In this document: positions 4,601 to 5,447 of the stretch, piece after piece | Position numbering within the stretch: position 1 is the stretch's first letter | How the letters are laid out: each line of letters starts with the position of its first letter | Assembly (NCBI GenBank): GCA_002727535.1 | Contig: PBXH01000021.1 | Span: 7,551-12,997 of the forward strand | Direction: 5' to 3' | DNA length: 5,447 nucleotides | Source of the DNA: Gammaproteobacteria bacterium | GTDB taxonomy: Bacteria > Pseudomonadota > Gammaproteobacteria > Magnimaribacterales > TMED112 | Notes under the pieces: model-generated | What the model saw: only the letters and a program-made list of their open reading frames with translations | The model's database searches: none | Told to the model about the DNA's origin: nothing | Made by a program: the position numbers and the translations under genes

Positions 4601-5447
4601 ATAAAATTTCTACAGTTGATAATTTAAATAAAGATTTATTGATTTCTTTATTTGATTCTACTCAAAATATTAAAGATTCTTGGCCAAATCTTGAACAAAT
4701 TGGTCAGGGCAAAACAGTCTGTCTATTATTTTGGGAGCCAAGTACAAGAACTAAGCTATCATTCGAGCATGCCGCTAAATCCTTGGGCTTTAAGGTGCTT
4801 GATTTTTCTCCTGCTAGCTCTTCCATAGCAAAAGGAGAAACCTTAGAAGATACTATTAAAACATTATTAGCTTTAAAGGTTGATGGTTTTATCATTAGAC
4901 ATCCTGAAGATAAGATCTCATTAAAAATTGAAAAATTATTACCTGATGACATTTTTTTTATTAATGCAGGTGATGGCAGTTATGCTCATCCTTCTCAAGC
5001 TTTACTCGATGTCTATACCATGAAGGAAAAATGTGAAGATTTCAGTAAATTAAAAGTTGCAGCTATTGGCGATATTAAACATTGTCGTATTATTGGATCA
5101 CAAATGACTCTCTTAAATAGACTTGGATGTACTGATATTCAATTTTATGGGCCAAAAGAGTTACTGGATGATAATTTATCTCCATCATTTAGTGAGATCA
5201 CAGACGGATGCATGGAAGATAGAGACATCCTCTATGTAATCAGAGTTAAACATGAGAGATTAAAAGATAATGAGAATATAGATATGGAAGCTTTTAAGTC
5301 GACATATCAAATTAACGAATCTTTTATTGAAAAAATTAAATTTGCTGGTTCAGTTATGCATCCTGGACCAATTAATATTGATTTAGAGATTTCTGATGCT
5401 GTTGCCACATCAGAAAAATCACTTATTTCTACACAAGTAGAAAATGG
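4597..5447 (+). CDS. pyrB: Aspartate carbamoyltransferase catalytic subunit, 3' end outside window
   Basis: PyrB joins carbamoyl phosphate to aspartate in the committed step of pyrimidine synthesis. The frame begins at ATG 4597, overlapping the spoT stop as ATGA, and runs open for 283 codons to the window edge; about 300-335 residues are usual. A GAGAGA (4583-4588) 8 nt upstream is a plausible ribosome site. The carbamoyl-phosphate loop is EPSTRTKLSFE (47-57). Ser75 and Lys79 in SSSIAKGETLEDT match the 80s loop that reaches into the neighbouring subunit. Arg101 in IIRHPED, His131 and Gln134 in GDGSYAHPSQALLD, and Arg164 in GDIKHCR match E. coli Arg105, His134, Gln137 and Arg167. IRVKHERL (215-222) holds the aspartate-site Arg216. 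Near the end, MHPGPIN (254-260) is of the HPGP type found in enzymes without PyrI. Three places depart from consensus: Lys53, Lys218 and Ile261. Ornithine carbamoyltransferase is excluded by the GDGSxxHPxQ and HPGP motifs. Confidence 0.93.
   Translation, partial: MNKISTVDNLNKDLLISLFDSTQNIKDSWPNLEQIGQGKTVCLLFWEPSTRTKLSFEHAAKSLGFKVLDFSPASSSIAKGETLEDTIKTLLALKVDGFIIRHPEDKISLKIEKLLPDDIFFINAGDGSYAHPSQALLDVYTMKEKCEDFSKLKVAAIGDIKHCRIIGSQMTLLNRLGCTDIQFYGPKELLDDNLSPSFSEITDGCMEDRDILYVIRVKHERLKDNENIDMEAFKSTYQINESFIEKIKFAGSVMHPGPINIDLEISDAVATSEKSLISTQVEN

Noticed and set aside
4704..4952. Minus-strand frame inside pyrB
   Set aside because: It covers the conserved carbamoyl-phosphate loop region of pyrB and has no homology of its own that I recognise.
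1..5447. A wholly new system, mobile element, CRISPR array or structural RNA gene
   Set aside because: Every base outside 723-777 and 2445-2452 lies in a recognisable housekeeping gene, and no repeat array, transposase, tRNA-like or rRNA-like sequence was seen.

Overview
The window is an AT-rich, gene-dense stretch of bacterial chromosome with standard stop-codon use. It carries six protein genes, of which recG and pyrB are cut by the window ends. Every protein resembles the proteobacterial (gamma-like) version of a housekeeping family. Low GC, overlapping genes, a single short intergenic gap and compact proteins suggest a streamlined gammaproteobacterium, perhaps a marine SAR86-like lineage. 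That placement is inferred from composition and protein character and was not tested by a phylogeny.

Layout: the 5' part of recG (replication-fork helicase) reads leftward from 722 to beyond the left edge. A 55-bp divergent spacer (723-777) follows; it holds candidate overlapping promoters and an inverted repeat. Everything to the right reads rightward as one tightly packed gene string: yicC (RNase), gmk (guanylate kinase), rpoZ (RNA polymerase omega), spoT (ppGpp synthetase/hydrolase) and pyrB (aspartate carbamoyltransferase, running off the right edge). The junctions are an 11-nt overlap, an 8-nt overlap, an 8-nt gap and a 4-nt ATGA overlap. No terminator is visible inside the string, so co-transcription is likely.

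The genes fit a theme of guanine nucleotides and the stringent response. Gmk makes GDP, SpoT makes and degrades (p)ppGpp, and omega forms part of one ppGpp site on RNA polymerase. YicC is an RNase, and PyrB commits carbon to pyrimidines. In E. coli the order is gmk-rpoZ-spoT-trmH-recG, with yicC and pyrB elsewhere. Here recG is flipped to the divergent side, trmH is absent from its usual place, yicC heads the string and pyrB is fused translationally to the end of spoT.

I see no mobile element, CRISPR array, tRNA, rRNA or evidently novel system. The points worth a second look are a cluster of substitutions in the SpoT synthetase domain, a TTG start for spoT, a perfect 9-bp hairpin in rpoZ, a possibly leaderless recG start, unusual residues in PyrB, and the operon rearrangement.
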